Shown piece by piece: positions 21,086-31,694 of a DNA stretch of 64,000 nucleotides. The DNA lies in the NCBI GenBank assembly GCA_037447655.1, contig JBBHKE010001241.1, positions 251,195-315,194 on the forward strand, in the 5' to 3' direction. Under the pieces are notes generated by a model. That model saw only the letters and a program-made list of their open reading frames with translations, was not told the origin of the DNA and ran no database searches. Made by a program: the position numbers and the translations under genes. This DNA is from Zygnema cylindricum. Lineage: Eukaryota; Streptophyta; Zygnematophyceae; Zygnematales; Zygnemataceae. Every line of letters begins with the position of its first letter. Positions within the stretch are counted from its first letter, which is position 1.

Positions 21086-24000
21086 AGCTGCAATATAATG
21101 GCTGCCTGATTACATTTGCAAGACTTCACTTCCACTGGCTGGGAAGCAACAATAAGTTCCACAAAGGTAAGGCACTTTTCATCCTACATTGTTTGTTCTC
21201 TTCAGCTGCAAGGTAGTGTGCTGTAAGTGCACTCTGTTTTAAAAGTGTCAATACAAATGTTGATACTGCTGATGTACCAATCTGTACTACACTAGTACAG
21301 AAGTGCAGGAGACGAGACAGTATGTCACGTACCTAATTCACCACGTGGACAGGTGAGATAGTTTCAAAGTAATTCTCCACAGTTATTGAACGAACTCTGG
21401 TAGAAATAATCTGTGGGTTTATAATGTTGTTTTTGAAAAGTCAACGTATAATTCTGTAGACACCCATCCTTAGCATTTTTACATTGAACATGTATGTAAG
21501 TACAATAGAAATGGCACGGCTCTGCAAAACTTTGAACTGCTTCAATTATCGTCCACAAATTTCATTGTGAACATCTGACTGGGGATATTACAAATTTAAA
21601 TGTGAAGAACTCACATAAAAAACTCAATTCTCACAATGTCAGAAACTAATACTAAAATCAGAGTCGTTGAACCTCGTTGATAATTTTCAAGGTCCAACCT
21701 CATTTATCAAGATGTTAGAAAGTCATTATGGATTCCATGTCAGAATTAGAGTGGCATGGTGAAGGAGAGAAAAGGTGAGATTTTCAATATGGCACGATCA
21801 CAGTTTTCTTCACTTTATACCGCTCTGGATAACATAAGGAACATCAGATATCCACAAGACGTATTGGTAGGACAAGCAAAGTCAAATCTGGCTAAATCAT
21901 CAAAGCAAAGTCGTTACCATTGTTGATATAAAAAAAAAAAAAAAGTAAGATGGTAACTGAATAATTTCGATTCAGGCCCTACAGAGATTTCCCCGTGTGT
22001 CCAAATTCAGTAAACCTTTGTTCATGCGGAGACGCCTGTTGCCGTGACCGAGACTGTGAAGTTGTCTGAGAAAATATACCTTATAAAGTGTGGCACATCG
22101 GAACCGAAAATAGATTTAGTATCACATAGTTTATCTCATCGTTGAGTTTCTCAACTTTGAAGTTTGACGAAATCGTCTATTAGTGAGTACAGTAGATGTT
22201 ACACTACAGTAGTTTCCATGAGGCGAGGATCTATGAACTAATGATTGATGAATGAAACCATGATGAGGTGTGACGCATTGAATTTCCTGGTTTCCTAGAT
22301 GGTTCTTTGCCAGGCCTCTGTAGAAGAGGTTTCGTGGTCGAAATTTTGACTTTTTCGCGCATCACAAACTTTTATCTTTTTCTTCTCTGGCGAAGATGGA
22401 TAGTTTGCGTTATTTTGATCTGCTAAAGTTGGAAAATTTGCATAATTTGCATCCCGAAGGGAATGTCTCTTCTCTCTCTTGGTCACGATATCAAGGCAAC
22501 CTCTTTCTTCAAGTGCATGTTAAGATGAGATGAACATCGCAGCAGCTGATAGTTTACCCCTTTGAACCTATCATGGCGGCCATTGTGTGCACATTAGGAC
22601 ATGGCTTAAAAGAGTGCACACAAAGTCAACACACCGAGTTAAACCAACACAAACACACACACACAAACATCAAAGATATCCACAGGAGAGACACTCCTAG
22701 GCTGAATTAAAAAAAGGAGTAAATTAAGGATTTATTGAAATGAGCTTTAAGAGAGGAAACGAGTGTGGAATCGTGATTTAAAGAGGTCAAAGTTGAGTGA
22801 AGGGCCTACTCGCAAGAAGGCCAAAAAGAGGCCCGAAAGTGTACAGAAATGAAGTGTCTACTTAGCCAAGCTGCTACCAATTATTTGTCACACAAGGAAA
22901 AGTGAGTGGTGTACAAAGATAAAGCATCACCACGAAAAGGAGAAGTTTCCTGCGCTACCAAAATAATATAGAAACTGCTAAATGAATGAACACATGATTC
23001 GAGGTTACTCCTTGAGTTACGGAGATTCCTCCAATCCGTGAGCACAAATGTTTCGGCCAATCGGCAATCTGCAGAGAAAGGTCAGTTCTAATTGGTTTTG
23101 TGTTGTCAGATCCCAATCATTGCATTTTTCTTGTTTCACGTGCATCTTGGATTCCGTTTGTTTGTTTCACATCGGTACAAATTCACGATATCGAGAGAGT
23201 ATCGGTACATTGTCCCTTGAAAAAGGCATGCAATCGAACAAATTGCAAGTATGCTATCCCACAAATCGAATTCCATAGCTCAACTACAAACTTAAATGTC
23301 AAAATTCGATTGTCGTCACTGAAAATGTCATAGTCATTAAGAAACTTCAAAGACAAAACCTCAACAAGAATTTCAATGTGAGAATCTCATCAACCAGGTT
23401 CAAAAGGTTGATCGCCTTGACCAATTTGGATATCGAAAACTCCTTTACCATTTTTAATGTGAGAAATTTGGCAGCGAATTTGAATGCCAGAGCCGTATCC
23501 ACCACTTCCAGCAATTTTTTAGAATTTAATCAATCTAAAAAGCTAGAATCTTTTCTGAAATTTCCAGCAGAATATTGTCAATAATCTAAATTCAAATTTA
23601 AACTTTACAATCTCATAAATATAATTAAATGCGATTTTTTCATCGGCCAATTGGAATTGTCATAACTTAATCAATAAATCATAAATCAAAACTGATCTAC
23701 CAATTTGATTTCTCTATAAGAATGTCAGATTTTTTTCATTTTTAATGAATTATTGTCTTTGAATGTTTGAATGACCAATTTGCTGTCAAAATCTTACTGT
23801 CGACCTTATTATCAATAAGTTTGAACATGAAAGTCATTCATAATTTCAATGTCAGAATTTTCAACCTTCGAAACAAAGGAAATAAAATTCATAAACATAT
23901 TGCGCATTCATTGAAGAAACAGCAAACAGCAAAAAAAAAAAATCAGCAAAAGAATGGGCAACAAAAAAATCAGCAAATGCAGCAAAATAAAAAAAATATA

Positions 24001-24251
24001 AACGAAAATAGCACTTGAAAAATGCAAATGCTTCAGAAAACAGTACCTCCCGTAGAAGTCAACGGTGGACACTTTATTTTTAGTAGTGAATAGTGCAAAT
24101 TATTGACCTCTTATCATCTACAACTGGAAAACAGTACGATATACACTGAACAAATGAAGGAAAAAATACGATATTTCCTTCCTTGCTTGCTAATCACCGT
24201 TGGATCCCTTCCTAACCACCACTACAGCAAACACAAGCAGAAATAACATCC
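21086..24251. other. 3' flank of ISG12-like gene 1; direct duplicate of 29550-31690 in part
   Basis: No gene is supported. 21164-21360 matches 29550-29750 on the same strand (AGGTAAGGCACTTTTCATCC ... GTGCAGGAGACRAG). 22000-22060 and 23280-24010 resemble 30340-30400 and 30690-31400. An A-rich CAGCAAA stretch lies at 23920-24010, with its counterpart at 31180-31390. Confidence 0.6.
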
Positions 24252-25270
24252 CTACTTAATGTTCACGAAATCACCTTCATCTACATCGGATGCTTCACGT
24301 TCTTCCTCCGACTCTTCTTCATCTTCACCCTTCATCTCATCCCTTTCTTCTTCATCTCGTCGCGATGCTTCTTCACATCTGTTATCTTTACTGCTACCAG
24401 GAACAGCTGCAGCAATTGCTCCTCCTGCAGCCACTCCTCCTGTTGCACCTAAAGCTCCAGTAACAGCTGCAGGCATTCCTGCAGCTCCCATAGACTGCAG
24501 AACTGCGCACAAACTGCCAGCCGGCACCGCTCCACCGTACGACGCCATAAGCCCCGCCGCCGCAGATTCTGCAAATTAAGACAAAAATATTGAATCTGTG
24601 AGCCGACGTCAGGCCAAAGAATCGTTAAAGTGTTGCAGTGCGGAAAAGTGAATAGAACTTTTGGCTGCAAAGAAGAAGATTTTCGTATCAAAAATCGAGA
24701 TGGTTAAACCATCAAAGTACAAAACATGATTGAAATGGAAAATTGTTCACCATTGAAGGCTACAAATGGAAAACTGAAAAGTACGAACAAAAACTACAAA
24801 AGCTAAGCAACACTAAGAGCAAGACATTGAAAGCAAGAAAAACAAATACAAACACCAAAACCAAACTACAGGCGCACTAAAAAGCGAAGGAAAGAATTAC
24901 AGAATCACGTAACAATTCAACTGTAATGGAAATGAAAAAGTACGTCGCGAAAAATACCTGCAGCGATGCCGCCGGCTCCGAACCCGGCGGCAGCAATCGA
25001 AGCGGCTCCTGCGACGGGCGCGAGGATCGCACCGCCAATCAGCCCGGCCTGCGACGCTAAATTTTCTGGCGATATAAATTCAAGCTGCGTTTGGAGTGCG
25101 GCTTCATTATTGCCCAGAGATGCTTCCACAGCGGATCGTAATTGAGAAATGACAATGCAACGTTTTGAAAAGGCGTGTTGAGTAGCTTCAGCTCCAGCCA
25201 CATCACCGGAACATGCTTGAACTAAAGACTTCACCTGTGATACGATGGGGACTGAATCTACGTTCCCCAT
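24252..25270 (-). CDS. ISG12 (IFI6/IFI27)-like membrane protein, gene 1
   Basis: Exons are 25270-24958 and 24568-24252; the 389-bp intron is GT/AG and splits a codon after its first base. The product has 209 residues. Two VSQ-type repeats occupy residues 8-65: VPIVSQVKSLV...GD...ATQHAF, then CIVISQLRSAV...GN...TQLEF. Next comes the ISG12 core: GLIGGAILAPVAGAAS, AAAGFGAGGIAAG, and across the junction ESAAAGLMAS, then AGSLCAVLQSMGAAG. A matching core defines the animal IFI6/IFI27 family (Pfam Ifi-6-16), whose members sit in mitochondrial, ER or nuclear membranes and affect cell death and antiviral responses. The tail of about 45 residues is Glu/Asp/Arg-rich. The start MGNVDS fits an N-myristoylation signal. 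The second gene at 31695-32425 has the same exon structure. Function in a plant is unknown. Confidence 0.87.
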
Positions 25271-25468
25271 TGCAGTTGAAGAACCAAATTTCGACAGGAC
25301 ACTTCGGACAGGAATTCAGTATTCGCACGGGACTTTTCACCTTAGAGGGTGACTAAAGTACGAGGAGGGTTTTAAAGCTCTTTGAGTAACAGATTTTACT
25401 GAAAAGGGTAAGCTTAGAGGGAGAAGCGATCAGTAGCTGTTGATATGGCGCTTCCTTAAATCATTCCC

Positions 25469-25474
25469 TATATA
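25469..25474 (-). promoter_or_regulatory. TATA box of ISG12-like gene 1
   Basis: The minus-strand TATATA lies 199 bases upstream of the start, inside a block (GGCGCTTCC-TAAATCATTCC) that is conserved upstream of gene 2. Confidence 0.45.
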
Positions 25475-25640
25475 CATTTGATCGGAAAAGACCAAGACAG
25501 TTTACGAGAAGAGGTCCAGGACAAAGTTCGCTCAAATTTTGCCCTAAACATCCAGTAAGAATTCACCATGTGTAAACATTTAGAAATTTTGAAGGCCGGC
25601 AGTAAAATACGCCAGTAAGAGTTCCATCGTATGGTGACTA

Positions 25641-25856
25641 CACCGCTCATCGTTATTAGAGTTAAAAACACTATTTTAATCGCGACTTTTTTTGGCCAAA
25701 AATCACGAAATAGAGTCAGCAACATTATTTAAGGAGCTGGACTACAACCTGCCACGTCTCCTTGCGCTATTAGTGTTTATTAGTACTATTAGTATTATTA
25801 ATTCTGAATTCGCATTAACACTAATATATCTTTAACGCTAATAACGATGAGCGGTG
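25641..25856. mobile_element. TA-target MITE (short form)
   Basis: The ends are CACCGCTCATCGTTATTAG and the complement CTAATAACGATGAGCGGTG, bounded by TA on each side. It is 216 bp, without coding capacity, in the upstream region of ISG12-like gene 1. Gene 2 has a different short-form MITE at a similar distance. Confidence 0.85.
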
Positions 25857-27641
25857 TAGCTTCAAGACTGTTAAAATATTGCATGCACGGCGGCTATCTT
25901 TCGGCAAGAATCTAGAGAAGAGTTCACCGGATGCAATCGTGGCCGGGACGATAAAAGGCGTCCCGGGTTCAGAGTTAAGAATTTAGAGCTCCCTATCGGA
26001 TCGCAAAATGCACGAGTGCGGTCGTCGGATTTTGCTATTTTGGATTTTGGTAAGCCGATTAAAGTTGGAGGCCAAGGATACTGCCAAATCAGGTTGTCGC
26101 AATCGTCCAACCAAAACTGGACGATGCTTGAAGAAAATTCCATCCACCAATAAGAATGTCAAAATCGCATCAGCAATTATAACAGCAAAATCTGCACTCA
26201 ACCGTGGTTAAACAGGATTTTGCTGTTTAAACTGTTTATAGTTTAACCGTTTTCGTCACTGAACTTGAGGGGTCAGAGCTCTAGCAACAACTTTTAACTA
26301 TTTAAATTTCAAATTTTAATAGGAGAATATCGGTAATCAGTTTGACTGTTAATTAGTTTGAAAAAATAATTTCAGTAAGTTTTAAATTTTATTGATAAAT
26401 TTGAAACCATACCAAACAGTTTCAAATCTTAGTAATAAGTTTGGAATCGTATCAATAAATTGAAAATCTAACTAAAACGTTTGAAATCATATCAATAGGT
26501 TTGACTGGAAAAATTTCAGCTTCCAAATTTAATGTCTGGACGTAATGAAAAAATTTCAATCTGAGAATAGAACTCTTTAAAAGAGAATAGTATCATTAAG
26601 TTTAAATATTCAACATTGCCTTACTAGTGAGTGTCAGAATCTCATTGACAAGATTTTGTGTCAGAAAATCATAGTAATGAATTAATTAGATTATTGATTA
26701 AGATACTTTTCAAAATTAGAATCTCATCGATAAATTGGGATGTTCAAATCTCTTTGGCTAAATTTTCAAATGGTCATAGCTACCTTTAGACTACCAGAAT
26801 CATAAGGATAATGTGTGAAAACAATTTCACCCATAAGATGAATCCTCAAGAAAAGTAGTGATTTGGAAATGTTACTGTGTAAATACAAAAGTTCTACAAG
26901 CGAAAACAGAATAAATTTGCGCACATTTTTTGTCACAAATGCCGTGCGTTCAAGACATCGTGTTGTCAAATGAGCACAATCAATACAATCTGATGAAAAA
27001 TTAGGACAAAAAATTAACAAACAGTCATTTCAATGCACATAAATTGAAGTACAAACATTGAAGAGATTTTGGTCAACTGATGGATAAACAAAGGAACACA
27101 AAACAGATGCATAAATGAAAAGAGCACAAAACAGTCGATGCATTATTTGAAAACAGTATCAAACATAGAGGCCAAATGCACGTGTAAATTCCTGTTAAAG
27201 CTGTACAAAAATTGAGTATTAACACCAATACAAATTTGAAGACCAGTCTAAATGTGATATCCTTACTGCGAGATGTTTTACTTTCCTCCCAACTGTTTCT
27301 ATTTTCTTTCGTCTTTCTTTTTTTATTTCCAATTCCCCACTATTTATATCCAATTTCAGGCCAAGAAGAAACCTTGAAAGCTAAAACCCTACAAAAAAAG
27401 CACTGCGCACTGAATCTCTAATTTTCCTTCCTCCTGCAAAAAAAAAAGGTAAAACCCTGACCCCTGCAAAAACCTAAACGAACAGCGAAGGTAACAAAAC
27501 GAGGTACCAAAAAAGGCACAGAAAAAAGTAAAAGTACAAGGAGTACCAAAAAAAGTACCAAAACGAAAAAGTACCAAAAAGCAAAGTACAGTACTCTATC
27601 AGACCAACTCTCTCCTTCCAAACCCCTCAAAGAGCCTCCAT
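25857..27641. other. Region between ISG12-like gene 1 and sHSP B
   Basis: No gene is seen. 25889-26110 is the conserved upstream block also found at 7640-8150 and 32960-33200. 26830-27641 is the 3' part of the right arm of the inverted duplication. Confidence 0.55.
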
Positions 27642-28709
27642 TCATTCACACTTAATAGGCTCCTTTAAAACCGCCTCTGCAGCTCCTCCCCCGTCCGCCA
27701 TTTCAGTATCCACTACAGATTCGCCACGTGGCCCCTCAGTGCGGACACCAGCTCCAGTACGGACACCGTCTTCCGTACGGTTTTCACCTTCCGTATCCTG
27801 CGGCCGTCTCGGTACAGTCACAGTCAAAACGCCTTCCGTGACTTCCGTCGTGGCAGCCTCCAGTACGGCATCCTTCGGCAGCGCCACCTGCCGTACGCGA
27901 CTTCCGTACACTCGCTCGCGAACCAATACGCGTTCGCCTTCCGTTTCGTCTTCGCGCGGCGACTCCCGCTCAGTACGGATATTCAGTACGGCGTCCTCAC
28001 TCGTCACGCTGACGTCACCGATCGCCACACCCGGCGCGTCCATCTGAAGCGTGTAAGCGTCCGCCGACATGATGACGTCGAGCGGAGCGTTACGTTTGTC
28101 ACGCTTGTGACTCTTGTCACGCTTGTGCTCCTTGCCGAATTTGTGTTTCCCGTGACCTCCGTCACGTCCGAAGAAATGTTTGTCTTTTCCGCCGCGAAAT
28201 CCGTGACGTCCGTGACGGCCGTGACCTCTGTGACATCCGTGACGGCAGCCGGCCTCCACCGCGGAAGTCGGTTTAGTCGCATCTTCAGCCGCTTTGACGG
28301 CCGGTAGAAACTCCTTCTCGCCGGCTGCTTCTTTGACGGCCGTCAAATATTCCCTCTGTCCGGCAGTCTCCTCGGGAACTTGGAGAACGCGAGAGCGCCC
28401 TCGACCCCAGCCTCCGTGACGGCCTCCGTGACGCTTGTCACAGCCGTGACACCCGTCACGCCCTCTCCTTCCTCTCCTCTCTCCCCCCCTCTGGCCTCCG
28501 TCGGAAAGGAAACCCTCTCCCTCCCCATTCTCACGCCTCATGCGGTGTCCTCCGCGGCCATGTCGACCATGGCCGTGTCTCCGTACATGTCCGTACATGT
28601 GTCCGCCGTTGTCCGTACCATTCCGTACATGTTGGTGGAAGCGGTGGGGAGGCTTTCCGTGTCGCCTGTGGGGGAGAGCGTGGGGAGGAGAGAGAGAGAG
28701 GGTTTCCAT
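27642..28709 (-). CDS. Small heat-shock protein with His/Gly-rich N-terminal half (sHSP B)
   Basis: The predicted protein has 355 residues, with no intron. The alpha-crystallin domain is at about residues 207-302: SADAYTLQMDAPGV, EDAVLNIRTERE, ERVYGSRVRQVALP, EGVLTVTVP. The N-terminal half repeats the composition of sHSP A (HGHGRHGRGG, CHGCDKRHGG, GCHRGHGRHGRHG). The tail is eight residues longer than in A and ends VLKEPIKCE. The start at 28709 corresponds to METLSLSPPH in a CCATGG context and aligns with the start of A; a further in-frame ATG 45 bases upstream is less likely. Within the alpha-crystallin domain only a few residues differ from A, so selection has held it while flanks have moved. 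Cytosolic location is a guess; no clear targeting peptide is seen. Confidence 0.88.
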   Translation of the reverse strand: METLSLSPPHALPHRRHGKPPHRFHQHVRNGTDNGGHMYGHVRRHGHGRHGRGGHRMRRENGEGEGFLSDGGQRGGERRGRRGRDGCHGCDKRHGGRHGGWGRGRSRVLQVPEETAGQREYLTAVKEAAGEKEFLPAVKAAEDATKPTSAVEAGCRHGCHRGHGRHGRHGFRGGKDKHFFGRDGGHGKHKFGKEHKRDKSHKRDKRNAPLDVIMSADAYTLQMDAPGVAIGDVSVTSEDAVLNIRTERESPREDETEGERVLVRERVYGSRVRQVALPKDAVLEAATTEVTEGVLTVTVPRRPQDTEGENRTEDGVRTGAGVRTEGPRGESVVDTEMADGGGAAEAVLKEPIKCE

Positions 28710-28935
28710 GGTTGTGGAGAAAATCGGGGTGATATCGGTGGGAAGGAAAGGCAAGGGAATTGAAGGAGATGAGAAGTAGTAGGTGAGGAAAGCTGAGGAG
28801 GAGGAGGGAGAGAGGGAGAATCCGGTTGGAGGTTGGGGAAGAGGGGAGATTTCAAAATGACGCGTACGAGAATATTTTTGGAAAGGATGAGAGAAGGGAA
28901 GGCTGAAGTTGGAGATAACGAATTTGGGAATGCGG

Positions 28936-28942
28936 CTTTATA
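28936..28942 (-). promoter_or_regulatory. TATA box of sHSP gene B
   Basis: The minus-strand TATAAAG sits 227 bases upstream of the start, in the block that is conserved with gene A. Confidence 0.6.
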
Positions 28943-29294
28943 GTCGAATGGGCGGCGAGCGTTTGTGTGGTTCTCAAGATAACGCGGCGAGGAATCGCTG
29001 GTTCGCTTCGTGGATTTTCTCGCCGCCTCATTGGCGGATCGCGACGTGTGACGCACGAAACGCTGTCTGCCGTTCGATGGATGAAGCGTTCGGAATCATC
29101 GGAATCGCTTGTTGTACACGTGGCGTCTCATTTCAGAAATTCCCATTCCGCGTTATTTCGTTCCGCCAAATTAACGTATGGAAGAAGCCCGCAACTTTGG
29201 TATAATATAGTTTCAGTTGAAAATCACACGCTTCGGCAATCTACATGGAGCGTAGTTATTGGGCCGCGTGTTTGTTCCACCTGTTGGGGGGGAC

Positions 29295-29516
29295 CACCGT
29301 GTATCGCTGTTACTGTGTATGTTTTCTTCGCCACTTAAAACATCTTTTCTTTTCGTGCACACATCCGGGTTTTTTTTGGAGATCGCCAATCGGAGGGTGT
29401 AGAATCTTATTTCTAATCGCAACCGCTGGATGGGAACATGACAAGTGTGCACGAGACAATGTGTTATATAAGTGGCGGAAAAACTCAAAAACGTGAACGC
29501 TAATAGCGACACACCT
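29295..29516. mobile_element. TA-target MITE with inner hairpin, decayed
   Basis: The left end reads CACCGTGTATCGCTGTTAC and the right side CGCTAATAGCGACACACCTG. Inner inverted repeats GCCACTTAAAACATCTTTTC and TTATATAAGTGGC match those at 8930-9078. The terminal repeats are imperfect, so the exact ends are uncertain. Confidence 0.55.
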
Positions 29517-29892
29517 GTACATCACAGTTTGGCAGTACGTGACAAAAAGGTAAGGCACTTTTCATCCTAGTTTTTGTATTCTTCAGCTGCGAGGTGCAGT
29601 GTACTGTAAGTACACTCTGTTTTTAGAAGTACGTAAGTAGAAATGTTGACATTGCTGATGTGCCAATCTGTGCTATACTGGTAGAAAAGTGCAGGAGACA
29701 AGTCAATTTGCTACGTAGGTAATTTTCCAAGTGGACAGCTAAAGTACAAAAGTTGTACTTTTCCACAGTTATGGGAAGAACTTTAATAGGAGGAAAGTAG
29801 AAAAATCTATGTTTTGGTGAACGAGAGAAGAGGTCACTCAATGTTTTGTCAACTTTTACACCTTTCTACATAAAATAAGGAACATCGATAAA

Positions 29893-29897
29893 GTATT
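29893..29897. repeat. Target-site duplication of the TRIM, left copy
   Basis: GTATT directly before TGTTGAC; the partner at 30248-30252 is identical. Confidence 0.9.
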
Positions 29898-30247
29898 TGT
29901 TGACGTACGTAAAACGTGCTGATCGATACCCGGAATTGTGGTAAAATCCACATTAAAACCTAGGTTCAAATCCTGGTCGGCTCATCATTCCCTTTATTGG
30001 GATCGTCCATTCTATCCTCCGATTCTAGGAATCTTAACATGGTATCAAAGCCAGGGGAACTAGGTTTACATGGACAATTATGACCGGCTACCTCTCAAAG
30101 GGGGGTGTTGACGTACGTAAAACGTGCTGATCGATACCCGGAATTGTGGTAAAATCTACATTAAAACCTAGGTTCAAATCCTGGCCGGCTCATCATTCCC
30201 TTTATTGGGATCGTCCATTCTATCCTCCGATTCTAGGAATCTTAACA
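29898..30247 (+). mobile_element. Complete TRIM (miniature LTR retroelement), 350 bp
   Basis: Two 142-bp LTRs (29898-30039 and 30106-30247) differ at two positions and have the termini TGTTGAC and CTTAACA. They enclose 66 bp. Right after LTR 1 is the primer-binding site TGGTATCAAAGCCAGGGG (initiator-Met type, 30040-30057); right before LTR 2 is the polypurine tract AAAGGGGG. The 5-bp target duplication GTATT is at 29893-29897 and 30248-30252. The element has no coding capacity and would depend on an autonomous relative. Near identity of the LTRs means recent insertion. Confidence 0.95.
30040..30057 (+). other. Primer-binding site of the TRIM
   Basis: TGGTATCAAAGCCAGGGG immediately follows the LTR end AACA. 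It resembles the usual plant LTR element site TGGTATCAGAGC, complementary to the 3' end of initiator tRNA-Met. Confidence 0.85.
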
Positions 30248-30252
30248 GTATT

Positions 30253-31694
30253 GTTAGGAGAATCATAGTCAAATATGGCTAATTAGAAAAATAAAGTCGT
30301 TGATATTTATAAAAAAAGGTGACTAGAGATCTTTGCACATGTCGAAATCCAGTTAATCTGCATGCATACAGAGACCCCTGTTGTCGTGACCGATCAGCTT
30401 TAAAGTTCTCAACTTTGAAGCTTAACAAGATCGTATTATCGATACACAGTAAACTTTCATTATCAGAATCAGCTAATGCAGATGCCAAAATCCCATGGAT
30501 ATATTAAAAACTCAAAATTGAGTTTTAATGTTAGGTATTAGAGTCTTAAGAAAAGGTTTGAGCGTATCCATTTGATGTAAATTTCAACTCCTTACTTGAA
30601 TATAGCAACCGCATAACCTGTTTTAGAAGCAATGTGCTTCCAATCCGATTTGAAAATCTGAATTTTATCAACTTATAGTTTTTTGTCAGATCTCATGTGC
30701 CAATTTCAATGTCAGGATCTTAAGACGAATAAGTCAAAATTTCATTTATTCATTTGGGGACATTTTGAAGGGACAGAAAACGCATGTACCAATTAAAATA
30801 TCAGAATCTCGTAAAATAACTTCAGGGTCAGAGTTTCAGCAAATAATTTTAATGGAAGAACATTGACACGTGTAAGAATCTCTGAGTCAGTGCGACTGTC
30901 GGAATCTTATTTATAGGTTCCAAATCGTATTAGTGGGCTTGAATGTTGAAATTTCACCTTCAAAATTCAATAAATTTTAATGGAAGAATGTCGGCAACAG
31001 ATATAAAATAGCAGTTGCAGAAAAATAGTTGATGTCTACAGTAAGAAATGAGCATGTAATCGACAAAGAATAAAAAGCATGCCAAATATAACTTGCCTTC
31101 CGGGTCAATTAAAAAAATAAATAAAATATTTGAACTTTCAATTACAAGAAAAAAGAAAGGCACATTCATTGCGCGTAAAAGCAGCAATCAGCAAAAAAAG
31201 AAACAAGACAACGAATGTGCAGAAAAAAAAAAACACAGCCAAAAAAAAAGATCAGAAAATAAATGAGTAGCAAAAAAGTCAGATGCAGCGAAATTAAAAA
31301 CATAAGAAAAAAGTCAAATAAGTAAATTTAAACAAAGAAAATTCAGCAAATGCAGCAAAAAAATAAAAAAGACAGATACAAAAATGTATATACATATATA
31401 AACAGCACATGCTTCGGAGAAGCTGTAAGGAACACTAGTATCCAATCCTGTAGACTTTATTTGCGTAGTGAGTGGTGAATATTCTGAATTCTTATTCCCT
31501 ACAACTAAAAATCCTACCTACATGGTTTTGATATGCGAGTTACACACTAAAAAAACCAGGAATATTTACATATATTCCTTCCTGGCTTATCACCTCCACA
31601 TTCCTTCCTACTTGAAATTCACAAAATCATTTTCATCTGCTTCTAATACTTCTCCCTCTTCGCTCCCTCTCCCTCTGATGGTTCTTCAACTTTT
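30253..31694. other. 3' flank of ISG12-like gene 2
   Basis: No gene is seen. The sequence is a diverged, shortened counterpart of the 3' flank of gene 1, with the same A-rich CAGCAAA stretch (31180-31390). Confidence 0.55.

Larger units (their letters stand above)
26830..29165. repeat. Right arm of the large inverted duplication (partner 17880-20215)
   Basis: It mirrors the left arm, including promoter, coding sequence and 3' flank of the sHSP gene. About 6.6 kb of sequence containing ISG12-like gene 1 separates the arms. Confidence 0.85.

Noticed and set aside
28004-28282. VTxVTxVTD-type frames on the other frames and strand of both sHSP genes
   Set aside because: Shadows of the GTCACGGAN word in the real coding sequence; no start context or family match.
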